Assembly (NCBI GenBank): GCA_031180825.1
Contig: JAPSLM010000005.1
Span: forward strand, 124,001-188,000
Length of the DNA: 64,000 nucleotides
Reading direction: 5' to 3'
From: Paenibacillus sp.
GTDB lineage: Bacteria; Bacillota; Bacilli; Paenibacillales; NBRC-103111
Shown: one piece after another, positions 8,250 to 16,764 of the stretch
Position numbering within the stretch: the stretch's first letter is position 1
Layout of the letters: every line of letters begins with the position of its first letter
Program-made: the position numbers and the translations under genes
Notes under the pieces: model-generated
What the model was told of the DNA's origin: nothing
The model's input: only the letters and a program-made list of their open reading frames with translations
Database searches by the model: none

Positions 8250-9251
8250 TCACCCCCGTCGAGCTCCATATCGCTTAAGATATTCGGGGTAAGCGCGAAG
8301 ATGTATTTCTTTTGCCTGTTGCTGCGTCTGTTGCTTCACCTCGGGCAGCTTCTCCGCTTCAACGTAATCGGCCAGAACATCGATCACGTCGTCAAGCAGT
8401 TTCGCCCTGAAATAAAGCTCCATCCGATCGAAGCATTCGCGCCCTTCCAATTCGAGGAGACGCTCCTTCCAATAGGGCCAATCCTTGGAGCGGTACAGCG
8501 GCCAAAGAAAGACGGAATTATCCATGGCGGCATCTCCATAGGCGGATAAATCATCCCAATCGATAATCCAAAAACGGCCGTTTTCTTCTACCAGCACGTT
8601 TTGCCAGTTCAAGTCGTTATGTACGGTATCCATCGCTTGCTTTTGAAAAGAAGGCTGCTGATGTACGAGCAGGTTTAGCGTCTTTACTTCCGAATCAAAC
8701 CAATCCAAAGCGTCGTCCGTCACGAAATCCAGCAATTGTTTTTCCGACCGGATGGTCTCCAGATCCTCCTCGAATCGGGCAATGTACTCCTCGGCAAACG
8801 TCTCGGCATACGAGCGAGCCTGGGCCCCGGCCCCCTTTTTGAGCTCCTGATCCGCATGCAGACGGTTCAATGCTTGAAGGACGTGTTCAAGCACTGCATT
8901 TGGGTTGGAGCAAGAACTCAGGGGAGTTCCCTTAATATAATCAAACACCAAACCGTATGAATAACCGGGGATGATTTCCTGGGTCACCTCTTCGATCAGC
9001 CGCGGGGCATTATAATGGCTGGTCAAATGCTCGCTCAGCATGGCCCACTGTTTTAGACGCGGGGCTCTTTCTCCTTGCGCGAGCTTGAGATGCCGGACCG
9101 TTTCGCCATCGGATAGGCGATAGGACTGATTGATAAAGCCTCCCGGGTTCCAGATATATTCCGCTTCTATCCGCGAACCTGTGAACCCTATCAAACGGGA
9201 GTTTGCCTTTGCCCACTCCAGCACTTGTTTTTCGTTGGACAGTAAATTCAT
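8250..9251 (-). CDS. Aminoglycoside phosphotransferase (APH)-family kinase
   Basis: Protein of 333 aa with the APH/choline-kinase catalytic core: HNDLNWQNVLV carries the catalytic Asp and Asn, and IIDWDD the second metal-binding Asp. ATG at 9251 was chosen because AAAGGAG lies 7 bp upstream; the longer frame begins at TTG 9269, overlapping that site. APH-fold proteins in Bacillales include spore coat kinases (CotS type), small-molecule kinases and true resistance enzymes; nothing here decides among them. It is transcribed alone, with terminators on both sides. Confidence 0.8.
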   Translation of the reverse strand: MNLLSNEKQVLEWAKANSRLIGFTGSRIEAEYIWNPGGFINQSYRLSDGETVRHLKLAQGERAPRLKQWAMLSEHLTSHYNAPRLIEEVTQEIIPGYSYGLVFDYIKGTPLSSCSNPNAVLEHVLQALNRLHADQELKKGAGAQARSYAETFAEEYIARFEEDLETIRSEKQLLDFVTDDALDWFDSEVKTLNLLVHQQPSFQKQAMDTVHNDLNWQNVLVEENGRFWIIDWDDLSAYGDAAMDNSVFLWPLYRSKDWPYWKERLLELEGRECFDRMELYFRAKLLDDVIDVLADYVEAEKLPEVKQQTQQQAKEIHLRAYPEYLKRYGARRG

Positions 9252-9265
9252 GTCTATTCTCCTTT

Positions 9266-9307
9266 GCAAAAAGAAAGCGGTCTAAACGTCATCGTTGCAG
9301 ACCGCTT
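9266..9307 (-). terminator. Terminator after the alpha/beta hydrolase gene
   Basis: Arms AAGCGGTCT (9275-9283) and AGACCGCTT (9299-9307). On the minus strand the stem is followed by TCTTTTTGC. It lies between the hydrolase stop and the ribosome binding site of the kinase gene. Confidence 0.65.
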
Positions 9308-9327
9308 ATTTGTTCGCAGACCGGCGA

Positions 9328-10248
9328 CTACGCCTCCGTCGTCTCTTCGGCCCGAGGCCCATCCGGCGGGGAAAAAGCGGGCAGAAACGGCGCCGGCCGC
9401 CGGGGCTTGTCCGCCGTCTTCCACGGATGGCGCTCGTCGATCCAATGGCGGATGAGCGCATTTACCAGAGACGCCGATTTGGTCGGAAGCTGGTGGCCGA
9501 CTTTGGGCAAGAAATGCAGCGTGCTGTCGGGCAGTCTGCGGTGGAGGATTTGGGCATACCGGCGAAATTCTTTATCCTTCTTCCCGTATAAGAGCAGCAC
9601 CGGCACTTGAATCTGCCCGAGTTTATCCGTACAGCTGTATGTCAGGCTGCATTTAAAATAGTCGTTCACGTTCCGCAGTTGTCCTTCCATGGCCGTACGG
9701 TAAAGACGCCGGAACGTCTTCCATTTGTTCGAATTGCCCCCAGCGATGGCCGCCGCGACAATCCGTTTGGCGCGAAGTCCTATCATCCCGACCGCCGCCC
9801 AAACCTCGCTTCGCCGGTACCAGTCGGTCAACTCCGACATAGCGCTGATCAGAATCGCCCCATAGAACCGGTCGGGAAAGCGAAGCATCGCTTCCAGCGC
9901 TACCGATCCGCCGGTCGAATACCCGCACAAATAAGCTTTTTTCAGCTCCAAATGGTCGAGCAGTCCGCGCAGGTCTTCCGCCAGCAGGCCGTAGGTAAGC
10001 TGCTCCGAGGACTGTCCGCTCTGCCCGTGGCCCCGGATATCGAACGCAATAACCTGATATTTGCCCGAAAGCTGCTCCATCTGGTCCGCAAAGTTGCTGC
10101 TCGTCAGCATCGGAGGATGAATGAATACGATCGGAACGCCGAAGCCTTTCACTTTGTAGTACAGCGTCGTTCCGTTAATTTTGGCGAATGGCACGGCCGC
10201 TTCACCGCCTTTCTTTTCCGGATGGAAGCAAAATGCAATTTTTAGCAT
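9328..10248 (-). CDS. Alpha/beta hydrolase
   Basis: Probable cytoplasmic ester/lactone-type hydrolase of 306 aa. The oxyanion region is VFIHPP, DIRGHGQS follows, the nucleophile elbow is GYSTGGS, the acid is near YGKKDKEF, and the catalytic His is in VGHQLP. ATG at 10248 has a purine-rich site (GGAAGGGG) directly upstream. A later GTG preceding PFAKINGTTLYYKVKG is an alternative start that would give a more typical N-terminus. The last ~30 residues are Pro/Arg-rich and outside the fold. Substrate unknown. Confidence 0.8.
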   Translation of the reverse strand: MLKIAFCFHPEKKGGEAAVPFAKINGTTLYYKVKGFGVPIVFIHPPMLTSSNFADQMEQLSGKYQVIAFDIRGHGQSGQSSEQLTYGLLAEDLRGLLDHLELKKAYLCGYSTGGSVALEAMLRFPDRFYGAILISAMSELTDWYRRSEVWAAVGMIGLRAKRIVAAAIAGGNSNKWKTFRRLYRTAMEGQLRNVNDYFKCSLTYSCTDKLGQIQVPVLLLYGKKDKEFRRYAQILHRRLPDSTLHFLPKVGHQLPTKSASLVNALIRHWIDERHPWKTADKPRRPAPFLPAFSPPDGPRAEETTEA

Positions 10249-10307
10249 GCCCCTTCCTTTGCAAAAGATGCGCGCTCTCCGGCCGCCACCGATTTCGCCA
10301 AGGATGC

Positions 10308-10727
10308 TTACGATTCCATGATTAATGTAAGTCCGCAAGACGGACATTCCCGCTCCTCCGCCCGCACAAGCGTCAAACAGGCCGGGCACGGCTCGGCAGC
10401 CCCCGCCTGTGATCGGCGGGCATCGTCCTCGTCCTGCGGCAGCGGCGCGTCCGGAGCGTACGAAGTCTCGAACCAGCGGCTCACGGGCTTCCCGTCGACT
10501 TCAAGCACCTGCAGCTCATCCGACGGAAACCAGCGGATCATGCCGTTTTCATCGCAAACCGCCGCCATCGTGATTTCGCCCGATTCCTCGTGCGGAAACC
10601 AATCGCCTCCAAGGAGGCTCGCTCTCTGCGCTTTATAAGCTCCGAATCCCGGGCCCAGAAAAAGATATTTCCGCCTGCCCGGTTTATGCCATACGATCGT
10701 TGCCACCGGTGTTTCCCCCCGCCTCAT
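10308..10727 (-). CDS. Hypothetical protein with C-terminal zinc-ribbon motif
   Basis: Not recognised beyond its motif. 139 aa from the chosen ATG; the frame is open further upstream (10781) and an internal GTG before ATIVWHKPGRRKYLF has a G-rich leader, so the start is uncertain. The C-terminus has two Cys pairs, CPAC and ECPSC, spaced like a zinc ribbon. The middle contains a GDWFPHEES and WFPSDELQVL region that could be a small beta domain. Its end lies 59 bp upstream of the hydrolase ATG on the same strand, so the two may be cotranscribed. Confidence 0.6.
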   Translation of the reverse strand: MRRGETPVATIVWHKPGRRKYLFLGPGFGAYKAQRASLLGGDWFPHEESGEITMAAVCDENGMIRWFPSDELQVLEVDGKPVSRWFETSYAPDAPLPQDEDDARRSQAGAAEPCPACLTLVRAEERECPSCGLTLIMES

Positions 10728-10780
10728 GCAGCCTTTACCTATTAGACCCGACAAACCGGAGAAAGGTTGCTCCGCTGACA

Positions 10781-10831
10781 AAAAAAACCGGTCGTTCCGC
10801 CATATGGCGAAAACGGCCGGCTTTTTCTTTT
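10781..10831. terminator. Bidirectional terminator downstream of the CheY-like gene
   Basis: Long stem CCGGTCGTT (10788-10796) with AACGGCCGG (10812-10820), enclosing the palindrome CGCCATATGGCG. It is flanked by an A-run on one side and CTTTTTCTTTT on the other, so it can act in both directions. Confidence 0.75.
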
Positions 10832-10880
10832 GATTAGGTACGTTAGCTATGGAAGCGTTTCAGCCGATGCCGCCGGCCTG

Positions 10881-11243
10881 CTACAAGCCAAGCACCTTGT
10901 TGACCGACTCGATGACGCGCTCCTTTTGAAGCGGCTTGACGACAAAATCCTTCGCACCCGCCGTAATGGCTTCCAGCACCATGCCCTTTTGGCCCATGGC
11001 CGAGCACATGATGATCTTCGCGTTTGGGTCGTGCTTGCGGATTTCTTTGACCGCTCCGACTCCGTCCAGCTCGGGCATCGTAATATCCATCGTGACCAGG
11101 TCGGGCCGGGCGGACAAATAAACGTTGACCGCCTCCATGCCGTTCGTCGCTTCCGCCACCACTTCGTGTCCTTCCTCCGTCAGCATCGTACGCAGCATCA
11201 TCCGCATGAAAGCGGCATCATCGACTACCATTACTTTAGCCAT
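10881..11243 (-). CDS. cheY: CheY-like response regulator
   Basis: Single receiver domain, 120 aa, with no output domain. The acidic pair is in VMVVDDAAFMR, the phospho-acceptor Asp in LVTMDITMPELDG (about residue 54), the Ser/Thr switch in CSAMG, and the Lys in VVKPL. ATG at 11243 is preceded by a GGGGGG site; the alternative TTG 11249 adds two residues. In Firmicutes CheY-P binds the flagellar switch. The gene is monocistronic here, away from che/fli genes, but the window carries three chemoreceptors. The symbol reflects close resemblance to CheY rather than proof. Confidence 0.82.
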   Translation of the reverse strand: MAKVMVVDDAAFMRMMLRTMLTEEGHEVVAEATNGMEAVNVYLSARPDLVTMDITMPELDGVGAVKEIRKHDPNAKIIMCSAMGQKGMVLEAITAGAKDFVVKPLQKERVIESVNKVLGL

Positions 11244-11361
11244 TGGCAACCCCCCAACTCTCTAAGGTGATGTTATATCCCTATTATGGCAGAGCTTTAT
11301 TAAGAAACTGTTAGGTTTGGGAAGGATTTGGGCATTTTTTTTGATTTTATCGTTTCGGCAC

Positions 11362-11401
11362 AAAAAAGCCGGGTTCTCTCGAACAAGAGACCGCCCGGCT
11401 T
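11362..11401 (-). terminator. Terminator after the spore coat gene
   Basis: Outer arms AAGCCGGG and CCCGGCTT with inner CTCTC/GAG pairing. On the minus strand it ends in TTTTTTG. Confidence 0.75.
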
Positions 11402-11420
11402 CCGAAAGCAGCGGAGACTG

Positions 11421-12005
11421 TTATTGAAAATGCGTCTGGTAAGGCTGCTGCGGCTCCGCAGGCTGGTGCACAGCCTGGATCATGGTGCGCATCGTATGAT
11501 CGGCCAACTGCGGGACTTGGTAGAAGCCCTTGAAGTTCATGTACTGGAACAGCTCCCAAGCCATCTCTTGACAGATGTTTGCCGAGGTCGCATGGTACTG
11601 TCGAATTTGCGGATCTACGCATTCGCAGGCCCAGAGCATGGCGACGGCCGAGCCGGTTTTGTGCAGATTCAGCGCTATGGTCGAGATGGACACATCGGAC
11701 AGCTGCGCAGCGTTCGGGTTCGGCCCGGGCAAGGACGGCTGCTTCAGCCCGACTTGCGGTCTTTCGTAAATGCGCAGCTCCGGCGTATGCGGCGTCATGG
11801 TGATGCCTCTGCCTTGCAGCAGACCGATGCCGTAATCGTATCCTTCCAGCATCCGTCGCTGCTGATTGAACAAAATATCTTTCAAGTGCGTATCCTGCGC
11901 CATCGAAAACAGAACGCCGTACAGTTCGATGTGCGCCGCTTTCGTGCGGATGGCCTCTTGGGTTTCCAGAAATTCGTGAGCGGCAAAACGTTGCTGAGTG
12001 TGCAT
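11421..12005 (-). CDS. CotF-family spore coat protein (YhcQ-like)
   Basis: 194 aa, predicted spore protein. The central region resembles the Coat F family: a helical segment HIELYGVLFSMAQDTHLKDI, and later SISTIALNLHKTGSAVAML and QEMAWELFQYMNFKGFY. The C-terminal tail is Gln/Pro-rich (about 20 residues), common in coat proteins. AGGAGG precedes the ATG by 5 bp. It stands alone with its own terminator. Sigma-E/K control would be expected but was not demonstrated in the short upstream region. Confidence 0.78.
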   Translation of the reverse strand: MHTQQRFAAHEFLETQEAIRTKAAHIELYGVLFSMAQDTHLKDILFNQQRRMLEGYDYGIGLLQGRGITMTPHTPELRIYERPQVGLKQPSLPGPNPNAAQLSDVSISTIALNLHKTGSAVAMLWACECVDPQIRQYHATSANICQEMAWELFQYMNFKGFYQVPQLADHTMRTMIQAVHQPAEPQQPYQTHFQ

Positions 12006-12181
12006 AAAAACCTCCTGAACAAGAATGGATATTGTCGGAACACCGATAGTATGTCCAAGGATTGGAAACGATTATGCGCCGTCTATCCAAAATTTTGCAT
12101 CCTCTCGCAACCAATGACGTTCACGCCGCGTCCAATGTGATGGATTTCACAAGGGTCCAAAAAACGGCCTCCCCTCGCGCG

Positions 12182-12214
12182 ATAAAATAAGCCGGTTCCC
12201 CGAAAGGAACCGGC
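12182..12214 (-). terminator. Terminator after the stalk-domain gene
   Basis: Arms GCCGGTTCC (12191-12199) and GGAACCGGC (12206-12214), followed on the minus strand by TTATTTTATC. Confidence 0.75.
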
Positions 12215-12221
12215 CGCCGGT

Positions 12222-12854
12222 CTAGTTGGGAGCGGTGCCGCTTGTGGAGCCGTCCGGGTATACGGTGAACGAAGAAACGCTGCGGGTACCGTCCGCGGCT
12301 TTCTTCACCGTCCACAGCTCGTACCGGTCGACTTGTCCGCCTGCGTTCCAACGAATGAACAGCTGTCCCTCCAAGTCGCCGCGGCGCAAGCCGTCGGCGT
12401 CGGCGCTAAGACCGCCGCTGCTGTAGCCGGCCGATGCCCCGAAGTCGTAACGCCACAGCTGCTGCTTGGAGCTGTCGATGAGCGTCAGGAAGGACGGTTC
12501 GCCCAGCACGCTCTTCACCTCTTTGGCGTCCATCCCCCGTTCGAGGCGGTACGTTGCCGCCCATATTTTTTTCTGCGCTTCGCCGGCGTTCTTCGGCTCG
12601 GAAACGACCGAGACGGTGCGGGCATTTTCATCATAAACAGCCCCGGCCTCCAAGTTTTCGGCCATGAAACGAAGCGGTACATACGTGTGACCGTCATAAT
12701 TCAAAATCGCAAACCGGGAGCCTGTCTCACGTACCTCCCCATTGAATTGCAATTTTACGGGAAACAACGTCGCCCGGATTTCATCCGAAGCGTAAACGGC
12801 GGTGGAAGCGGCAAGCACGGCTCCGCAGAGCAGTCCAAGTATAAATTTTTTCAT
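12222..12854 (-). CDS. Secreted protein with copper-amine-oxidase-like stalk domain
   Basis: 210 aa with a signal peptide (MKKFILGLLCGAVLAASTA, cleavage near AVYA/S). Residues about 25-85 form a stalk-domain repeat, recognised by DGHTYVPLRFMAENLEA and a following VYDENARTVSV. A later segment, RLERGMDAKEVKSVLGEPS, resembles the start of SmpA/OmlA-type domains (MT.EEV...LG.P). The C-terminus has WRYDFG and LFIRW strands. AGGAGGT precedes the ATG. Exported, possibly cell-wall associated; role unknown. Such stalk proteins are numerous in Paenibacillus. Confidence 0.75.
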   Translation of the reverse strand: MKKFILGLLCGAVLAASTAVYASDEIRATLFPVKLQFNGEVRETGSRFAILNYDGHTYVPLRFMAENLEAGAVYDENARTVSVVSEPKNAGEAQKKIWAATYRLERGMDAKEVKSVLGEPSFLTLIDSSKQQLWRYDFGASAGYSSGGLSADADGLRRGDLEGQLFIRWNAGGQVDRYELWTVKKAADGTRSVSSFTVYPDGSTSGTAPN

Positions 12855-12913
12855 AAGTACCTCCTTGGATTCGGTGATGGGGTCCTATTCATTATACTAG
12901 GGATAAGACGAGG

Positions 12914-13816
12914 TTGGCATGGAAAAAGGTTGCAAAATTTGTTAATCGAGAGGGTGGGATTACGGAAAAAGCAATTTTTCCGTTTTGGAGACGGACCGCC
13001 ATTTATGTGCTAAGCAAGCTTTCGGGGGCGGGGATGGGCCTTGTTGCAGGGTTCGCCTACATTTGGGGGCAGAGCGGCTTTGATGCCTTCGAGCCGTTCG
13101 AAGCGTTGCGGCCCGATGAGGCGTTTGGCCCCGGTCTCAGCTTGTTTTTTTGGCTGATGCTGTACGGTTACGGCATGCTCGTCACGTTCGCCATCGATGG
13201 GCTTGGGCACTGGAAGCCCGGATTCCGCAAGACCGCCGTCCAAGCATCGCTCCATGCGGTTGCCGGACTTCTTTTCTTCTTGGTCATGCCGGTGCGCGCA
13301 CCGTTCCCCTTGCAGCCTCGTCATCTCCGGAATCGCCGGAGCGGTCGGAGCGCTCTTCGCCCTTCTCTTCTACATGGGGAGCCGCTGGGGACGGCGGTCG
13401 GCTTAGGTCCGGGGCTTGCTCGGCCTCGCGATTCCGCTCATCGTGCTGGTCGTTATCCCGAAGGCGTGAAGCAGGATGGGAAGAAAACGAGAGGGGAAGG
13501 GTTGTACGAAGCCGAGTTCCGCTATATGAATGGTACGCAAAACATCCACGTTTATGCAAGAAAAGGCCAGGTCATTTCCTTTACCATGACGTGGCAATCG
13601 GACAAAAGGGGCGGTTACGGCATGCAGGTGCGGGGGCCGGGCGGCCCGAACGATTGCGCCGATTACCGGCCGGGTCCGCCCCTCTCCGGCGACAGCCGGG
13701 GATTCGGAGGAAAGATCCACGCCGATCGCGACGGTGAGTACATTATTATAGCGAGCGGGAACCGGATCAAGAGCAAGCTTAAGGTGGCTAGGAGCGTGGA
13801 CCCGAAAACGGAGTGA
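12914..13816 (+). pseudogene. Multi-pass membrane protein with C-terminal exported domain, disrupted
   Basis: The 300-aa open frame is hydrophobic up to about 13300, becomes Arg/Pro-rich nonsense, then recovers from about 13467. The missing middle is in the +1 frame: SLVISGIAGAVGALFALLF and, past an in-frame TAG at 13404-13406, GLLGLAIPLIVLVVIPKA ending at TGA 13467. Removing one C from CCCC at 13306-13309 fuses the first two parts. The ancestral protein had about five membrane helices and a C-terminal domain (YEAEFRYMNGTQ to DRDGEYIIIASG). Two frame changes plus a nonsense codon argue for decay. The nominal start is TTG without a clear ribosome binding site. Function unknown. Confidence 0.6.
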
Positions 13817-14009
13817 GCTTGTGGGGCCATGGCAGCCGGGGAAGACCCGCGTGCCGCCTCGCGACGGGGAGCGAGATTCTGTTTCTGTACCCTGGATCGG
13901 CCAGTCGCTCTCCCGTCCCTGGCGGAGCCTGTGGCGGCGAAATGGCTGGAGCTGTCCGCGCTTGATTGAGTGGAGCGATTGGCTTAAGACACGTGCGTGC
14001 GATATTGCC

Positions 14010-14354
14010 GATCAGCGAGCTGGAGGAGAAGTAACGCAGACCTATGCGGCGTGCCGCGAGCGGTTAACCGGCTGCATCGATGCGCATAACGAAGAAGACA
14101 TCCGGCTGGAAAGCTGCTGCAAAGCACGCGGTCTGCCTGTTAGGCTGGGCAAGCGGGCGGGGGAAGTGCATGACGCCACGTTTTCCGGTTACCTGCTCGC
14201 CAGCCGTATCGCCAAGTCCAAGCCTTGGCTTAGGCATACGGAGATGAGCATTGACGAGATGGCCTCGCGGCTGCAGTACAGCAACGTGCAGAGCTTCTCT
14301 CGTTTCGTTCAAGTGATCGTCGACATACCTCCGGGAGTCCCGTGGCCAGAATGA
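14010..14354 (+). pseudogene. Remnant of an AraC-family (YesN-type) transcription regulator
   Basis: The C-terminal ~100 residues of an open frame match the AraC DNA-binding domain: IDAHNEEDIRLESCCKARGL (first HTH), REVHD-type AGEVHDATFSGYLL, and the second HTH MSIDEMASRLQYSNVQSFSRF, ending PPGVPWPE where functional proteins have PGQYR. Normally conserved positions are altered (KRAGEVHD for KIFREVHD) and no N-terminal receiver or sensor domain can be read upstream, so this is probably a decayed fragment next to another broken gene. Confidence 0.55.
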
Positions 14355-14425
14355 GAGCCCGGCTCCCAGCGGAGGCGAAGCAAGCTGGAAGACTGATGAC
14401 AGGACTGATCACCCCTCACTCGAAA

Positions 14426-14562
14426 AATAAAGGAACGCGGATGCGCTATTCGCAAGCCAATGCACCCGGCAAAAAAATAGAGGAACATACGTTCGTTAAC
14501 CATGTCGAATATTAGCTCGTCCGCCTGTTTTTTGGCTAATACGTCATCGTAGTTCCTCTATT
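14426..14562. repeat. Dispersed intergenic repeat, copy 1
   Basis: AT-rich element containing AATAAAGGAACGC, GATGCGCTATT and GAGGAACATACGTTCGTTA followed by ATGTCGAA. It is bounded by an inverted pair AATAGAGGAAC / GTTCCTCTATT (about 14475-14561). The same modules recur around 48553-48760. No coding potential seen. Confidence 0.55.
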
Positions 14563-14649
14563 GTCCGAATTGCAGTATACTTAGGCCAATTAAGGCATCT
14601 GTCGTGTGCTATTTTCGACGACAACTAACGGTGGAAAGAGGACGAGGCA

Positions 14650-15492
14650 ATGACCGCTGAAAAAACACGACCAACTTTACATTACGAAGCCCGTGGCGAC
14701 GGGTATCCGCTAATCGTGCTGCATGCGCTCGCGACCGACCATCGGTCGATGATGGCGTGGATGGAGCCGCTGTTCGAACGGCGGACGGGTTGGAAGCGGA
14801 TTTACGTCGATATTCCGGCCCACGGACGGAGCACGGTCGAGCCTTGGATGAAAACCTCCGACGACCTGCTGGCGGTTATACTGGACGGCATCCGGACGAT
14901 CCTGCCGGAAAACGAACGGTTCGCGCTCATGGGGATGTCGTTCGGCGGGTACATGGCGCAGGGGATATGGCGCGCGGAGCACCGCCGGGCGGACGGGCTC
15001 TGTCTCCTCGCTCCGGCGGTGCATCGGAAAACCCGCACCCTCCCCGAACGAAGCGTGCCGTTCCGGGACGAGGCGCTGCTGGCGGAGCTCGAGCCGGAGG
15101 TGCGGGCAGCCTTCGAAACTTTGGCTACCGTCCAATCGCGGGCAAATTGGGAGCTTTTCCGGGAGGAATGGCAGCCGGGGCGTCTGCTCGCCGACCGCGC
15201 GTTTCTGTCTTCGGACTGGCGCACGGAAGGATACCATTTTCAATATGATCCTATCCCGGAGGACAGCCGTTTTCCGCAGCCGGCGCTGTTTCTTCTCGGA
15301 CGGCAGGATGCGATCTGCGGGTACAAGGATCATTTTGCCGTGCTCGAATCGTTCCCCCGGGCGACCTTTGCCGTGCTGGACGGGGCCGGGCATCTGCTGC
15401 AAATCGAGCAGCGGGAGCTGGCGCAGCGTCATGTCGCCCTCTGGTTGGATACGGTGGAGCGGGAGAAGCCGGCGATTAGCTGCGGAAAATGA
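14650..15492 (+). CDS. Alpha/beta hydrolase
   Basis: 280 aa. Elements in order: IVLHALATDHRSM (oxyanion region), DIPAHGRS, nucleophile elbow GMSFGGY (about residue 98), acid in LLGRQDAICGY, and catalytic His in DGAGHLLQ close to the C-terminus. AAGAGGACGAGG precedes the ATG. Monocistronic; no terminator seen. It is unrelated in position to the hydrolase at 9.3 kb and only distantly similar to it. Substrate unknown; a serine-type esterase, haloperoxidase-like or C-C hydrolase role is possible. Confidence 0.82.
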   Translation: MTAEKTRPTLHYEARGDGYPLIVLHALATDHRSMMAWMEPLFERRTGWKRIYVDIPAHGRSTVEPWMKTSDDLLAVILDGIRTILPENERFALMGMSFGGYMAQGIWRAEHRRADGLCLLAPAVHRKTRTLPERSVPFRDEALLAELEPEVRAAFETLATVQSRANWELFREEWQPGRLLADRAFLSSDWRTEGYHFQYDPIPEDSRFPQPALFLLGRQDAICGYKDHFAVLESFPRATFAVLDGAGHLLQIEQRELAQRHVALWLDTVEREKPAISCGK

Positions 15493-16019
15493 TCCAGCGT
15501 AAAGACCGGATTTGCAGTTGTCTCCCTCGTTAAGATGCCGCCCGGACAACTAAGATTTAGAAACCTTTTTCACCACATAGGCTCTCAAGGATTTGGGTAT
15601 TAAGACCGGATAATCGAAGCTTCGTTCCCGAACATCAGCCGCCAGCACCTTGGCCACAGGAGCACCGATGGGGGAGGCTACGATCCCGGTTCATACACCA
15701 AAACTCCTTTGCAAAAAAATAGATGTTGCGACCGGCTAACTTTGAACAATACAAAGAGACAGTTTGGCAAAATCGATAATCATCCACGAAGCTGGTCAAA
15801 GACAGACGATTGCCCTGTGCCGTCTTGGCTTCAGGGCAATGCAGCAAAAGCGGGCCGAGAAACAGAAGCTCGCTCCTCCCATCGGCAAAACGTTTTCTCA
15901 GTTAAAGCAAATTCGTCAGAACCGCCTCCGCTCCATCGTTCTAAACAACATGAAATCGCACCTGAATAAATTAACCGAATCTTTTCAACAGCGAAAAGTG
16001 GTCCAGCTAAATGGCTTCC
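15493..16019. other. Gene-poor stretch with possible gene remnants
   Basis: No confident gene. On the minus strand about 15680-15551 reads SPIGAPVAKVLAADVRERS followed by FDYPVLIPKSLRAYVVKKV and a stop, which looks like the C-terminus of an unrecognised protein whose upstream part is lost. A plus-strand open frame (about 15764-16156) lacks a ribosome binding site and runs through the VOC gene's terminator, so it was not called. Confidence 0.3.
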
Positions 16020-16069
16020 CAAATAAAACCACCCATAAATACCGCATCCGAGGTATTTACGGGTGGTTT
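16020..16069 (-). terminator. Terminator after the VOC gene
   Basis: Eighteen-base arms (16026-16043 and 16052-16069) with one mismatch. On the minus strand the stem is followed by TATTTG. Confidence 0.75.
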
Positions 16070-16119
16070 ATCCAACATTTTTCCCGCAGGATCCTTTCGT
16101 TCCAAGCCGCTTTGCGCAA

Positions 16120-16578
16120 TCATCTCTTTAGCCTATTTTCCCACTCTTCCAAGTAGATCATTTGCGTCAATGGAGACGTATCCAGCTCAATCGGGCAAAT
16201 GAACTCCAGCGAATTGCCGTCCGGGTCCGCAAAATAAATGGCGGCGTGCGCGTGCGGCCGGTTGGGCAGTACGATGGGCCCCGTCGGCGCGAAGCCGAAA
16301 GCCTCCCTGACTTCGATCCCCTTGTCCGCAAGCCACTGCTTGGCCCGCTTTAGATCCTCAAGCTCCACTTGAAAGGCGATATGCCGCAACGACGGATGAT
16401 ACGGAACGTTCGCCTGTTCCCCCTCCCACAGTCCAAGCCAGCTCTTTCCTTTCTCGATCCAGAAAAAGGTCAAGCCTTGACCCCGATAGGCCAATTCCAA
16501 GCCGATGCTTTCATAAAATTCGATGGAACGCTTTAGATCTTTTACCGGCAAATGAGCTTCATAAAGCCCTTTGATCAT
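16120..16578 (-). CDS. VOC family (glyoxalase/dioxygenase-fold) protein
   Basis: 152 aa with paired beta-alpha-beta-beta-beta modules. The N-terminal module begins YEAHLPVKDLKRSIEFYES; the second contains LRHIAFQVELEDL and ends with FADPDGNSLEFICP, including the metal-ligand-type Glu. ATG 16578 has AAGGAGGG 7 bp upstream; the longer open frame to 16779 has no support. It could be a glyoxalase I-like isomerase, ring-cleaving dioxygenase or thiol transferase (fosfomycin-resistance type); the sequence does not decide. Confidence 0.82.
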   Translation of the reverse strand: MIKGLYEAHLPVKDLKRSIEFYESIGLELAYRGQGLTFFWIEKGKSWLGLWEGEQANVPYHPSLRHIAFQVELEDLKRAKQWLADKGIEVREAFGFAPTGPIVLPNRPHAHAAIYFADPDGNSLEFICPIELDTSPLTQMIYLEEWENRLKR

Positions 16579-16701
16579 AGAGATACCCTCCTTTCTAGTG
16601 TAGAATGCTCCCTTTCGGATACAGTGTAGCACAAACCAGCATATTGACCCATATTTTAGAAACTTACTTTTCACAGCTAAAAAATTTAACCAAAAAATAC
16701 C

Positions 16702-16729
16702 TAACGATTCGACCGAATTGTGTCGATGA
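16702..16729 (+). promoter_or_regulatory. Possible sigma-D-like promoter of the chemoreceptor gene
   Basis: TAACGATT, 12 bp, GTCGATGA: 6/8 matches to each half of the flagellar sigma consensus (TAAAGTTT / GCCGATAA). It sits 36 bp before the preferred ATG. Weak on its own; noted because the neighbouring chemoreceptor has a better match with the same spacing. Confidence 0.3.
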
Positions 16730-16764
16730 AAAAGGAGATGAACACAACAAAGGAGAGAAACATA

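Noticed and set aside
15764..16156. 130-codon plus-strand ORF
   Set aside because: No ribosome binding site, TTG start, and it runs through the VOC gene's terminator and into its 3' end.
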